The notes under the pieces are model-generated. The model ran no database searches, was not told the DNA's origin, and saw only the letters and a list, made by a program, of their open reading frames with translations. DNA of 64,000 nt from the NCBI RefSeq assembly GCF_030272615.1, contig NC_081409.1, positions 653,140,468 through 653,204,467 on the forward strand, given 5' to 3'. Numbering within the stretch: position 1 is the first letter of the stretch; every line of letters begins with the position of its first letter. Positions 1 to 9,773 of this stretch are shown one piece after another. The position numbers and the translations under genes were made by a program. The DNA comes from Cryptomeria japonica (lineage: Eukaryota > Streptophyta > Pinopsida > Cupressales > Cupressaceae).

Positions 1-521
1 AAAAATTTCAGTGCTTTATTCAAATTCTTGCATTTTGTGACTTTTGAAATTAAGTGCTTAATTACAACAACTTTGATTTCCGCTTTCAAAATTGAATTTT
101 GCGTGAAATTGAGTCAATTTTTAAATTTCAAAATTTGCATTGCTCTTGACATTCCCTCTAAAATCATAACATTCAAAATTTTAGTTTCCCTCTCTTTTTC
201 AAAAATTCAAATTTTGCATTTTTTGACAATCTTGATAAGGTTCAATTTTGAGATTACAACTTTAATTTGGCCTATCTACAGATCGTAAAATCACTCAATT
301 TTTTCAGATTAGCTCTAAAATCATCATACCTTTCATCCCTGCAAATTTTGAAAAAAGTTGCAAGGACCGTGTTGCACTCCGGGCACCACGGTCCTGGGCA
401 TTTTTTCTGAAATTTCAGGAGACTGTTGTGATTGCATTTAACAGCTTAAATCCAGAAGATTGGCTGATTTTACTGAAAATTGCTACCTCTAAATTCAAAA
501 CTTTCTCTCCTTCTCTAGTGC
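1..521 (+). other. 5' untranslated leader of a gypsy-like Gag-protease element
   Basis: AT-rich sequence without a convincing reading frame, directly upstream of the long Gag-protease frame at 522. It contains one GC-rich imperfect palindrome (364-394, beginning GGACCG and ending CGGTCC) that recurs in the 3' LTR of the same element. No primer-binding site is seen, so the 5' LTR and primer site should lie to the left of the window. Assignment as leader rests on position and the shared palindrome. Confidence 0.55.
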
Positions 522-3500
522 ATGAGTTTTACAACAATAAGCCCTACTTACACTATTCCCGTTAGACGAAGCCGTAGAATTAAGTCTTTCCAAGGTTTAA
601 CTACTAAGGAGATGGAACCTAATTTGAATAGCCTTTTTAACGAGGACATGGGTAATTCCTCTAATCCTCCTAATGATGAAGAAGCTCTCCATGAGGTTTC
701 TGAAGAACAACTTTTGAAATTGGATAACCAATTTGACGATTTTCGACAATGGATGTCTCAAAAATACCCTGATAGTCAAGCTCTTCCTTTAATTGAGGGT
801 CTAAAACGTATGCTTCAAAGTGATAAGAATGGAATTGATATTTTGCGTGGTATTACACACATTGTGGATTCGAATGTGATGCCTATGAAAAGTTGTGCTG
901 AAAATTTAGGTTATACACAACCTCCTACTCAAGTCAATCATTCTATTCCTTTGACAACTCCTATTGCTAGTATACCTACCTTTACATCAAACATCATGGC
1001 TACTTCTATACAAGAAATTCCTCCCATGATTATTAGTCATGGGGGCAACCCTTCTTCTTCAATTAACCCTCTTCCTTCATTCAATCCGACTTCTTCATTC
1101 ATTCCTTCAATGAGTGTCCCTATTATATCACCACAAAGGAACATGACGCAAGGGGGCAATTCATTTAACCATTCCATTCCTCCTTGTAGTATTCCTCCTG
1201 TCCAATCATCTCCTATGACTAATTATCATAGAGTCCCACCACCTTACTCTTTACCTTCTTTCAATAACATAACACCTCCATCTCAATCTAACACATCTAA
1301 TATGAATTCTTCGACTGAAGCGACCATTAACAATCTTGCACAAACTGTCTCTTCTTTACAGCAACAAATTGCCTCTATGAATCAATCTAAGTTTAGTGTG
1401 CCCACATTTGATGTTGCGAGCCCACTTTCTCTTGACATTGTTCGAGCTATCCCTCCTAAACATGTTGAAATCCCGCATTTGGAACTTTATAATGGTAAGG
1501 GAGATCCTCTAACACATGTTAAGACTTTTCAAACAATATGTACCGATTTTGCTTATGACCAAAGGTTGCTTGCAAAACTGTTCACTAGAACATTAAGAGA
1601 CAAAGCCCTACAATGGTATTGCTCGTTGCCTTCTTATTCTATTACTTCTTTCGAACAACTTGCAAATGCTTTCATTCAACAATTTCAAAACAATATAAGT
1701 CCTAAGGTTACTCTGATTGATTTAATGCATTGTAAACAAGGTGTTAAAGAAAAAGTGACTGATTTCATTGGTAGATATAAGCATTTGTATGCTCAAATTT
1801 CTTTTCCAGTGCCTGAGAATGATATTCAAAGAATCTTTATTTCTAATTTACAAAAAGATATTCGAGACAAACTTCTGTTTTCTGAGTTTACTTCTTTCCA
1901 ACAGTTGTGCGCCACTCTTCACAATTATCAATTGACTGTGAGTCAAATGGAACAATTACATCCTATGGCTCCGAGTGATAAGGGTGATAGCAGTCAACAA
2001 CCATTTGGGAAGTTTAAACCGAACAGAGATTCCATCAAATTCAATGAAAACATCATCAACAACAATGTGAATGCAGCATCAGGTGTGCCTCCTATTTCTA
2101 AATTTTTCAAGAAAGAAAGAAAGTATACTCCTTTGAATGAATCATTGCATAGTATTATGAATAAGTTATTGGAACAAAATGTGCTTACTCTTCCTCCTAT
2201 AAGACAAATTGATCCTGCAAAGATTACTTCACCTTATTTTGATAACAAAGCTTTTTGTCAATTTCACCGTCAGCCTGGGCATGATACTGAAAAATGTTTT
2301 TCTTTAAAGGGTAAAATTCAAGATTTGATTGATAACAATACTATCTCTATTTCTGGAGTGAATGATAAAGGCAACACATCTGTAGCTCTTCCTAACCAAA
2401 ATCTTCAGATTTTCACTGATCCATTGCCTTCTCATACCTCTAATGCAATTGAGGCTAATGACTCCTCTCTCTCATCTGATGGTCTTGTGTCTATGACTCC
2501 GAATGTGATTAACTTTGTAGAGCAGCAAGAAATCCCTAAAGAACCTTCCATCACATTTGATTCCAGTGAAACCATTAGGGCACCTGATGGTCCTTTATAC
2601 ATAGTTGCAAAAGTTAAGAATACACCTTGCCGTGGAGTGCTTATTGATCCTTCGTGCATGATTAATGTGATTACTAAAGAATTTCTTTTTACTTTGCAAT
2701 TGAATCAAGTGATATATGACAAAATAGATGTGATTGTGAAATTATTTGATGCATTTTCTTCTCCTGCAATTGGTTCTATTACATTGCCTATTGAGGTCCA
2801 TAACAAATCTCTTGATGTGAACTTTGCTATTATTCCATCTTCCGAACAATTTCGTGTAAAGCTTGGCTATCCTTGGCTATCTTCCATGAAAGCTATTGCT
2901 TCTCCTATCCACAAGTGTTTGAAATTTCCCCATAATGGTGAAGTTGTTACTATCAATCATAGTCTCTTTAAACCAGCTGAAAGAACTTCTAGTGTTCCTC
3001 TTGATTACTTTTGGCCTAAACAATTCCAATCTCTTCCTCCGCGAAGTGATCATCTTTTCAAATCTTATCAAAAGTGGAAAACAGATATGATCCTATCTCT
3101 AAGTGAACCTAGAACACCTAAGCTTGACATTCCTATCATTCTTGAGAAGGAAGTTCTTCCTTTGAAAGATAAAACTAATGTCTTTCCTCAAGAAGATTCT
3201 CAACCCATCCCTATGGATGTGACTATGTCTATACCTAATAAACTTCCTAAGAGTGGACCTATACCTCCTCATCATGATGGACTTGGTCTTCTCCCTAAAC
3301 CAAATATTCCTCCTTTATATGGAGCAGTTCCTCCTCCTTCTTTTTATAGAGGGAAGAGACCTTCTTCTTTTCCTATTATCCAGCCTAAGAGACCACAACC
3401 TAAACACCCAAGTGCTAAGGATGAGAACATTCCTCCTCCTCAGTCTTCTCCACTTCCTACTAAGACTAGACGAAATCGTTCTGCACGTGAACGCCGGCGA

Positions 3501-3950
3501 AAGCGTCGTCTTAGAGCTCAAACTTTGCAATTTCCAAAAACACCTTCAACAAGCATTATTCCATTTTCTCCTCAGCCGGACATTGAGCCTAAATCTCCTA
3601 AACATAAGATGCATGATGGTCTTGATCCTGTGCGAGTTAAATATCCTATTTTTATAAATCTTGATGATGATATAGATGAAAATGTTATTCATGATGAAAA
3701 TATTACTTCTCTTGCTTCTGATAATGAATATGAACTTGTTGATATTGATAACCATTTATCTAATGAATTTTCTAAAGCACTTATCCTAGCTCCTAGACAA
3801 GAACAACGTGGCTCGGAACATGAACATAGCCCTTGTTTGGATCTTGTGATAGCTCCATCTACTGTGTTGAATGTTCCTCCTCTAGCGTGTTCCCTGCCTT
3901 CCCGAAACATTGATCAGCAAGATCGGGGGGTAGATGACATGCTAGACTAG
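522..3950 (+). CDS. Gag-protease polyprotein of a non-autonomous Ty3/gypsy-like retrotransposon
   Basis: One intact 1142-codon frame starting at ATG 522. The N-terminal 300 residues are Ser/Pro/Asn-rich. Residues about 317-430 match the retrotransposon Gag core (ELYNGKGDP, DKALQWYCSLP, LIDLMHCKQG, DFIGRYKHLY). A zinc-knuckle-like motif follows near residue 578 (CQFHRQPGHDTEKC), a Cys-x2-His variant of CCHC. An aspartic-protease-like fold is suggested near residue 690-830 (LYIVAKVKNTPCRGVLID, then PSCMINVI). The catalytic Asp is present near residue 708 but the usual Gly after it is missing (DPSC), so proteolysis is doubtful. The C-terminal third is proline-rich, has a strongly basic patch (RRNRSARERRRKRRLRAQ) and then an acidic tail. 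No reverse transcriptase, RNase H or integrase follows before the polypurine tract and 3' LTR. The element therefore probably depends on enzymes from a relative. An open frame this long suggests it is young or under selection. Confidence 0.85.
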   Translation: MSFTTISPTYTIPVRRSRRIKSFQGLTTKEMEPNLNSLFNEDMGNSSNPPNDEEALHEVSEEQLLKLDNQFDDFRQWMSQKYPDSQALPLIEGLKRMLQSDKNGIDILRGITHIVDSNVMPMKSCAENLGYTQPPTQVNHSIPLTTPIASIPTFTSNIMATSIQEIPPMIISHGGNPSSSINPLPSFNPTSSFIPSMSVPIISPQRNMTQGGNSFNHSIPPCSIPPVQSSPMTNYHRVPPPYSLPSFNNITPPSQSNTSNMNSSTEATINNLAQTVSSLQQQIASMNQSKFSVPTFDVASPLSLDIVRAIPPKHVEIPHLELYNGKGDPLTHVKTFQTICTDFAYDQRLLAKLFTRTLRDKALQWYCSLPSYSITSFEQLANAFIQQFQNNISPKVTLIDLMHCKQGVKEKVTDFIGRYKHLYAQISFPVPENDIQRIFISNLQKDIRDKLLFSEFTSFQQLCATLHNYQLTVSQMEQLHPMAPSDKGDSSQQPFGKFKPNRDSIKFNENIINNNVNAASGVPPISKFFKKERKYTPLNESLHSIMNKLLEQNVLTLPPIRQIDPAKITSPYFDNKAFCQFHRQPGHDTEKCFSLKGKIQDLIDNNTISISGVNDKGNTSVALPNQNLQIFTDPLPSHTSNAIEANDSSLSSDGLVSMTPNVINFVEQQEIPKEPSITFDSSETIRAPDGPLYIVAKVKNTPCRGVLIDPSCMINVITKEFLFTLQLNQVIYDKIDVIVKLFDAFSSPAIGSITLPIEVHNKSLDVNFAIIPSSEQFRVKLGYPWLSSMKAIASPIHKCLKFPHNGEVVTINHSLFKPAERTSSVPLDYFWPKQFQSLPPRSDHLFKSYQKWKTDMILSLSEPRTPKLDIPIILEKEVLPLKDKTNVFPQEDSQPIPMDVTMSIPNKLPKSGPIPPHHDGLGLLPKPNIPPLYGAVPPPSFYRGKRPSSFPIIQPKRPQPKHPSAKDENIPPPQSSPLPTKTRRNRSARERRRKRRLRAQTLQFPKTPSTSIIPFSPQPDIEPKSPKHKMHDGLDPVRVKYPIFINLDDDIDENVIHDENITSLASDNEYELVDIDNHLSNEFSKALILAPRQEQRGSEHEHSPCLDLVIAPSTVLNVPPLACSLPSRNIDQQDRGVDDMLD

Positions 3951-4675
3951 TTACATTAGCATAGCAGATTCTCTCCTCCTCTCTTTCGTTACTTCTTCCA
4001 TATGTTATTCTCATTCTTCTATTTGTTGTCCTTAGTGTTTTTTACTTGAGGACGATGCAAAGTATTGAGATCTCTCGATCTCTCTCATGTTGACTCAAAA
4101 GACACATGTGTTCCCTTCTTCTAGGTGACCTTCCTTGACTGGGGAATGAAGAACAATTATACATACATATGATATATATACATGAATTATCATACAGCAT
4201 ACTGACCCCGAGGAAAGCGAAGTCACCTCATGCTTTGTGTTTTGTGTCTATTATCCTTGGGCTTATCTCACACTCGGGGGCTAAATCCTTGCGATAACGT
4301 GCTCCTTTCCTTTCTCATTTCTTATATGTATCACTACGTTAAAACAATCACCCTCGGTGAGGTGTGTGTGATCGCTTTAACGTAGGGGGGCATACATCCC
4401 GTTCATATCTTTTCAAGATACTTGAAAATTTCTTGGCAAATTTAGCCTTGCCTTGAAAATTTTTGATATCTTTCTTGCATGACTCATAGTGAGGGAACCT
4501 TACTACTGACAGTCATGGTTCTCCCTCGTGATCTTCCCTTTTACTTTGTCAATCGAAGTCGTAAGATCCTTAGTCCACTGGGGGCTTGGTGTATCTTGCC
4601 TCCTTGATGTGGTGAAAGTCTTTCAATATTGTTTCCTTGTACTTTACCGGAAGTATGAGCATACATACTCCCGCT
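3951..4675 (+). other. 3' untranslated region of the gypsy-like element
   Basis: Non-coding stretch of about 725 bp between the Gag-protease stop and the polypurine tract, where autonomous gypsy elements would carry RT and integrase. It holds a second polypurine-like string (CGGGGGCTAAAT near 4277) resembling the real tract at 4676-4690, plus a strong stem-loop at 4334-4385. No residual RT motifs were found in either strand. Confidence 0.6.
4334..4385 (+). repeat. Imperfect inverted repeat (stem-loop) in the element's 3' UTR
   Basis: The left arm starts CTACGTTAAA and continues to AATCAC. The right arm starts GTGAT and ends TTTAACGTAG. The outer ten bases pair perfectly. A small inner stem is formed by CCTC and GAGG around a GGT loop. 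The function is unknown; possibilities are an RNA packaging or dimerisation signal or a 3'-end structure. Confidence 0.6.
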
Positions 4676-4690
4676 AAAGTGGGGGCTAAA
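4676..4690 (+). other. Polypurine tract of the gypsy-like element
   Basis: Purine-rich AAAGTGGGGGCTAAA abuts the TGTAGCATCC start of the 3' LTR, as expected for the plus-strand primer of reverse transcription. It fixes the orientation (plus) and the LTR start. Confidence 0.7.
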
Positions 4691-4862
4691 TGTAGCATCC
4701 TAAAATTGTGACACTTGCAATTTCGACTGCATTTCGGTCTTCACGATGGCGACGCAACACGCAACCTGAATGGAGACCCTGAAACTTGCTCACGACACTG
4801 AAAACTGCATTTTTCAAGCACCTTGGCCTGAACCTCCTTGCACCCTGCTGTCCCGGAAGGTG

Positions 4863-4950
4863 GGACCAGAGCGCCCAGTGCCCTGGTCCTTCAGGACCAA
4901 GGCACCCAGCGCCCTGGTCCCCAGGACCATGGCGCCCAGTGCCCTTGTCC
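4863..4950 (+). repeat. Three 27-bp palindromic units at 30-bp period in the LTR
   Basis: Units at 4863-4889, 4894-4920 and 4924-4950 each begin GGACCA and end GTCC, around a GCGCCC/GGCGCC-like core. Each is close to its own reverse complement. A related unit lies at 5546-5572 and a 31-bp one in the leader at 364-394. Confidence 0.8.
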
Positions 4951-5145
4951 CTGGGTCCTATTTTGGGCCCGGTCTCCTAAGGGGTCTCAGGTCTTTTTTG
5001 TTTGCAAATTGGAAATTAACTTTCCTGGTTGGCCTAAGGTCGGGAAAATCAGTCTATCAACCCTAAATGACAAGTATATAAACTACATTTTTCTCTCTCA
5101 TTTAAACATAACATATACATGATGGAAAAGGCATGGAAACTATAC

Positions 5146-5179
5146 TCAAGCATTCAAGCATTCAAGCATTCAAGCATTC
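5146..5179 (+). repeat. CATTCAAG octamer microsatellite
   Basis: About four consecutive copies of CATTCAAG lie within the 3' LTR of the gypsy-like element. Confidence 0.85.
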
Positions 5180-5948
5180 CTTCTAAGTCTCCATTCAAGG
5201 CTAAGTGTTGCATTCAAGACAAGGATTCAACCATTGAAGAGGAGATCACATACTACATGCTACAACATACAATATACAACATCTAAACCTTCGCACATAA
5301 GGATACAAACATCCTTAGAACAAGGTATTAGTACTTGTTTTACATACATTTACATTTACAGCACTTGCTCATTTCTTGGTTAATTCCAAAACCGGGGTTT
5401 GACCTAAAGGCAAACCCCTAATCCCTAACCCCCCAATCATCTTCACTTTTCTGTGTGTAGGTTGCAGGTACGCGGCTGAAATTGAAGATCTGGAATCCTT
5501 GTGCAGAGACGAACGGATCCCCCTTCGTTTCGCGGATTTTTCGGAGGACCGTGGCACCGGGCGCCATCGTCCTGACAACTTTTGCTCAAATTTGCAGGAC
5601 AGTGCCGTATCGACATTTTACTGCTAATTCCAGGTCCGCAGCTTCATACTATATTCCTATCTCAGTTTATATGCGAATCTTTATCACTTTCTATGCATGC
5701 TTAGCTTAATTCTCCTATCAACATTCTTTACGAAAGAGGGTAGCCTTGCTGTCTTAACCCTTGAAACACATTTAGCATCCAATCTTGCATTGTGTGGGAT
5801 TGGATCTTGTGGGTTTCAACCCCTCTTTTGAATGTAAAGTCTCTCCCCTAAGTGAAAACCATCAAATCCTAGCGAACCTCCCTTCTCTCTCCTCGGAGTT
5901 GGAAGAGGGGAGTGCAACTAGGGTTCGATCGCGATTTTCCGCTTTACA

Positions 5949-7236
5949 TAAGGGGAGAAATAAGTTATTCAATGGGAAACTATTACCGAGTTAGACAATG
6001 ATGAGATCATGATGTTTAGATTGTCTTGATATCCTACATATGTTGTTGATTGTAAGGTTAATACTATACTATGTCACCAAGTAAATAACCTAGTCGGTAA
6101 ACCCTAGAGAACCTAGTCCATAAACTCTAAGGTTATCAATATCGGTTAATGAAGGCAAAATGTCTACCGAGTAAAGTTTAGTATTTACCGAGTTGCAACT
6201 GAGTTATGACAGTGCACATTGGATGAATGCAAGCATTATTTAATGAAGGACAATGATGAGCTGGAGATGTATAAATGATTGGTATGTCATGCATAAAGTT
6301 TGTTAAGGATCTATGGCAAAGGAAAATCGACAGGAAGATCTACAACGCAGATTGAACCACACTAACCTTGTGCAAGTTCCAAGATAGGAATGTAAGTCCC
6401 GAGGCCAGGTAAAATGTTTTCAGATCAAAAGGATACATTGAACCTGGTCAAGTTTGAAGATCTGATGGCTAAGATTGATCATGAGAAATGTGATCAAGGA
6501 GATTAAGCGGTTAGCAATTGTTTATAAATAAGGAATTGCTAATAAACAATGTATGCGGGCAAGTGTAAGCACAAGGATGCTACATAGTGATTACCGAGCA
6601 TAGAAGCTTGAAGACCTGTTTGAATAACAAAGTAGAGAGCCCAGCAGAGGGACAAGATAAGTCCTATGACTACATTGTTCTGAGTAAATAAGAATCTACT
6701 TTAGCATTTTAGATGTAAAGTTGCAGATATATTTTATTATTGTTATTTTGTAAGTGACAAAAAATCTCTTAACTGAGTGGACTTAATAGTCTTATATGTA
6801 AACCCTCTAGCAAGGTAACATTCTAAATGAGTGTTTGAAATCCTTTGACAAGGTCATTTCTAACAAAGTGAAGATCCTAACAGATCCGAGGGAAATCCCT
6901 TAACTGGGTCACATCTAGCAATGTGTTTGTAATTTTTAACAGGATTTGCTTTTAACCGAGCATACTCTAGAAGAGTATATTTCTTAGTGGGTCTGAAATC
7001 CCACAGTGGTTTTTCCCTATTTGGGTTTCCATGTTAAATCTGGTTGTATGAGTGTTATGATGATTATGTGTTTATGAGTTAACATGTTTAGCAGTTTTTG
7101 GTTATGTTGCTGAAGTAGAAGTTACCGAGGTTGAATCTGTTGATTTTATGGAAGTTTAAGTTTGAATGATTCACCCCCCCCTCTCATCTTGTTAGCTATT
7201 GGCATCTGTACTTTACAATTAGTATCAGAACTAACA
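5949..7236 (+). mobile_element. Truncated D-family copia LTR, interrupted on its left by the gypsy-like element
   Basis: Aligns base by base with the LTRs of element D (41682-43203 and 47895-49415) from about their position 240 to the terminal CA. It includes the TATA box TATAAATAA at 6523-6531, the ACCGAG-rich segment, the TGGTTTTTCCC core near 7007 and the C-tract CACCCCCCCCTCTC near the end. It ends at 7236 and is followed at once by copia coding sequence, with no primer site. It is therefore a solo LTR, or the right LTR of an element continuing off the left edge, inserted in element C. Confidence 0.85.
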
Positions 7237-7586
7237 AAATCCCTTAAAACTGATGCAAGTCAGTAAAAATTAATGATTGGAGGACTACTATATTTATTTG
7301 CTACCAGATCAGATATCATGTGTATGGTTCTTTTGGCAGGTAGATTTCAGTAAGAACCGAAAGAATCACATGTTGCGAAAGTGAAAATAAATTTTAGATA
7401 TTTAAAAGGGACATACGAGTTTGGTTTGTGGTATCCTAGCAAACATTCAAATTTCACTTTGACAACTTATATAGATGTAGACTAGGCCGAAAGTGTTGAT
7501 GATAAGAAAATTACAATTGGTGGAGCATTTTTTCTTAGCAACTAGTTGGTTTCTTGGTCAAGTAAGAAGCAGGATTCTATATCTTT
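7237..7586 (+). pseudogene. Element C copia polyprotein remnant: RT end and RNase H start
   Basis: In-frame translation from 7237 gives recognisable copia motifs: SMIGxLLYL-like (MIGGLLYLFATRSDI), RYLKGTYEFGLWYP, a degraded YTDADW-like site and GGAFFL then LVSWSSKKQDSIS. At least three in-frame stops (7264, within VD*A and N*L) show it is dead. The frame is interrupted at 7587 by a solo LTR and resumes at 8568. It begins exactly at the end of the D-family LTR, so that LTR landed inside this gene. The encoded enzyme would have copied retrotransposon RNA and degraded the RNA strand. Confidence 0.8.
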
Positions 7587-8567
7587 TGTGTGTATGAAAA
7601 GTGGACCTGTATCTGTATCTCAATACACAACACTTCAATAAGTCATTAGATGCATGGTTAGTAAATCAATAATCAATGAATAACAAAACCATTACAAAGT
7701 GACCTATTGCCTTCTAGTAGATGTGAGTTTTAGTCTTGCTCTTAGATTTCTTTATGCAACACCAGTGACTAGACAACACCTAAATGAAGGATTTAATCTA
7801 TATGAGCACAAAATTGAGCTAAATGGATGCAAGATTAAGCTAGATGAGTGAATATTGAGCTAGATGAATTAAAACAATCATAATTAAATTAATATGCAAT
7901 AAACTAAGATGTAATATTCTCAATGCACAAAATCTCAATGATCTTAGAGAAAAAACAACATAATAACAATAAACCTCCAGGGTAATCTTGAATGAGAGAT
8001 GAGAGCTTGAATTTATAGAAAATCTAGAGAGAGACCAATGGTCAAGATCAATTAATGATGAGCAATAGAGATTCTCCAAGAGGAAGCACAATCCAGGTGA
8101 ATTGATGTGATTGGTTGCTTTTCTCAGCTTTAAAGGAAATTGAACTAAATTTAAGATAAAATCAGAAAAACTGATTTATTTCATATTTTTATTCAATTTT
8201 GATATTTAATTGATTTAATTTCTTTTATGAGATTTTTAAATTTAATTCTCTTTTTCAAATTTAATTCTTTTTGCAAATTAATTCCTTTTTAATGCTTTAA
8301 TGGCAAATTGATTTATTAATTAAATATGTCAGGATATTTAATTAAATAAATAGGATAATTGATTAAAATAATTTACTTGGAACGATTAATTAATTAAATA
8401 AATATTTAATTAATATAGAATTATTTATTTGTCGTGTGACATTAATGATTTAGAAATTAATTAATTAGGTGCTCGTGATTGATTTAATTTGCTTTTGGTT
8501 AGAACCTTGGTGATGAAATTGAGATTAAGGGGCCCATGGTTTAGGTGACCATTTTTAGGGTATTACA
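7587..8567 (-). mobile_element. Solo LTR (981 bp, probably gypsy type) with TCTTT target duplication
   Basis: Bounded by TG at 7587 and CA at 8567 and flanked by identical TCTTT at 7582-7586 and 8568-8572. The insertion splits the element C RNase H frame. Read on the minus strand it begins TGTAATACCCTAAAAATGG, a start reminiscent of many plant gypsy LTRs, hence the orientation. It is AT-rich with no coding signal. A solo LTR is what recombination between the two LTRs of a full element leaves behind. Confidence 0.8.
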
Positions 8568-8655
8568 TCTTTATCTACAACTAAAGCAAAATATATTGCA
8601 ACATCTTCATGTTGCACATAGATTTTTTGGATGAAGTAAATTCTGATTTTTGTTG
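8568..8655 (+). pseudogene. Element C RNase H remnant, middle piece
   Basis: Continues the frame interrupted at 7586: SLSTTKAKYIATSSCC, then a stop and IFWMK. This is the conserved copia RNase H stretch before the CDNTSAI motif. It ends where the truncated LTR of element A begins (around 8655). The matching CDNTSAI part is found 14.8 kb away at 23455, beyond elements A and B. Confidence 0.75.
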
Positions 8656-9427
8656 TAATTGTTAGAAAACAATAGGTTTTCTTGATCTGTCTGAATAGCA
8701 CCACATCTGCTTGATCAGATCCTTCTTAAGCTTCAATCTGCCTTTACACAAACTGCAAATCCATCCACCAGTTTGGCAACCACACACTCAACTGGTTTCT
8801 GCCAGCTTTTCCAACTTCTTTACAAACAACTTCATCGACCTTAACTACAAATCAACTAGGTCGGTAACACAACAAAAACTTAATTCTCATCATAGAGATT
8901 TCAAACAAGTCGGTACAATCTTGACCATTAGAAATCATAACAATCTCTTCACATTAATCAAGAAAATTCCAACCGCCCTATGATCACCGCTTCATCAGAC
9001 TTGTAACTCATCACACGCTATGCATTTGATGCAATCCACTTTGCTCCTTTTCAAGACAATCAATAAACGCGCCAAAACAATTTGAACTTATCCCCATTCA
9101 ATGATTACACATGTCTTCATCATTACCGCTCAACATCAGATCATAAACTTGATCGGTTAGGGTTTAACAAAAAACAACTGGTAGGGTTTTCCAGTTTACA
9201 TAATATAGAAAGGTTTAACCTTATACACCAGTTCAACTTACAAACTACCATATACTAGTTTACAACATCTTCCACAAAGTTTATCATATCGGTTACAATA
9301 CAAAAGCAATATCAAAAATAATATCAGCAATATCATGAATACCTTTCACCAGTTCAATTGACATCAATGACAACATATCATTAATGCAATCTATATGAAA
9401 AATGCCAACAATCTAAAAATACCAACA
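8656..9427 (-). mobile_element. 3' LTR of element A (copia, minus strand), truncated
   Basis: Closely matches 22666-23417, the corresponding part of A's other LTR, but lacks the roughly 680 bp found at 21985-22660. The outer end and any target duplication are deleted. The inner end is ...ACCAACA at 9427, followed on the plus strand by ATCTCCCCCTTTGGCATTG, the complement of a copia polypurine tract. Confidence 0.8.
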
Positions 9428-9773
9428 ATCTCCCCCTTTGGCATTGATGGAAATACAAATATCAACGCCTTTGATTTGTTGTTGTGATTAGTGAATAGGA
9501 ATCCTGGTTTACATACCAAGTATTCACCATGTTCTGTCTGTCTTCACTCTATCACTGGTTCACCTAATCAAACACATAACTCTTCTCCCCAGTTACATAG
9601 TTCTTCTCCCCCTTTGACAACAATGCCAAATTGAAAGTTAAATATGTATTAAAATCTCTTTGTTTATCAACAAATTGTAACTAGATACTCCCCCTGTGGG
9701 ATACATCCACTTCTACATCAATCCATGTAAAATTCTGCAAGTAATTCAGGGACTAATGCAATCAGCATCATGT
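9428..9773 (-). other. Polypurine tract and 3' UTR of element A
   Basis: On the minus strand two GGGGGAG-containing tracts are visible: one immediately before the LTR (complement of 9428-9445) and one near 9607-9622 in the context of TTGTCAAAGGGGGAGAAG. The same pair of tracts occurs in elements B and D. No coding sequence is seen. Confidence 0.65.

Larger units (their letters stand above)
4691..5948 (+). mobile_element. 3' LTR of the gypsy-like Gag-protease element
   Basis: A 1258-bp LTR beginning TGTAGCATCC after the polypurine tract and ending CGCTTTACA. The end is fixed because D-family copia LTR sequence begins at the very next base (5949, TAAGGGGA). This implies that the gypsy-like element inserted into an older copia LTR. 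The expected left duplication (TAAGG) would lie outside the window. The LTR holds a three-unit 30-bp palindromic tandem repeat (4863-4950), a related palindrome at 5546-5572 and a short CATTCAAG microsatellite near 5146-5179. The 5' LTR is outside the window, so the length cannot be checked against a partner. Confidence 0.75.

Noticed and set aside
3253-3657. Second plus-strand frame within the Gag-protease gene
   Set aside because: Leu-rich shadow of the Pro-rich region in another frame.
4770-5122. Overlapping frames in the gypsy-like LTR
   Set aside because: They arise from the 30-bp GC-rich palindromic repeats, in three frames at once.
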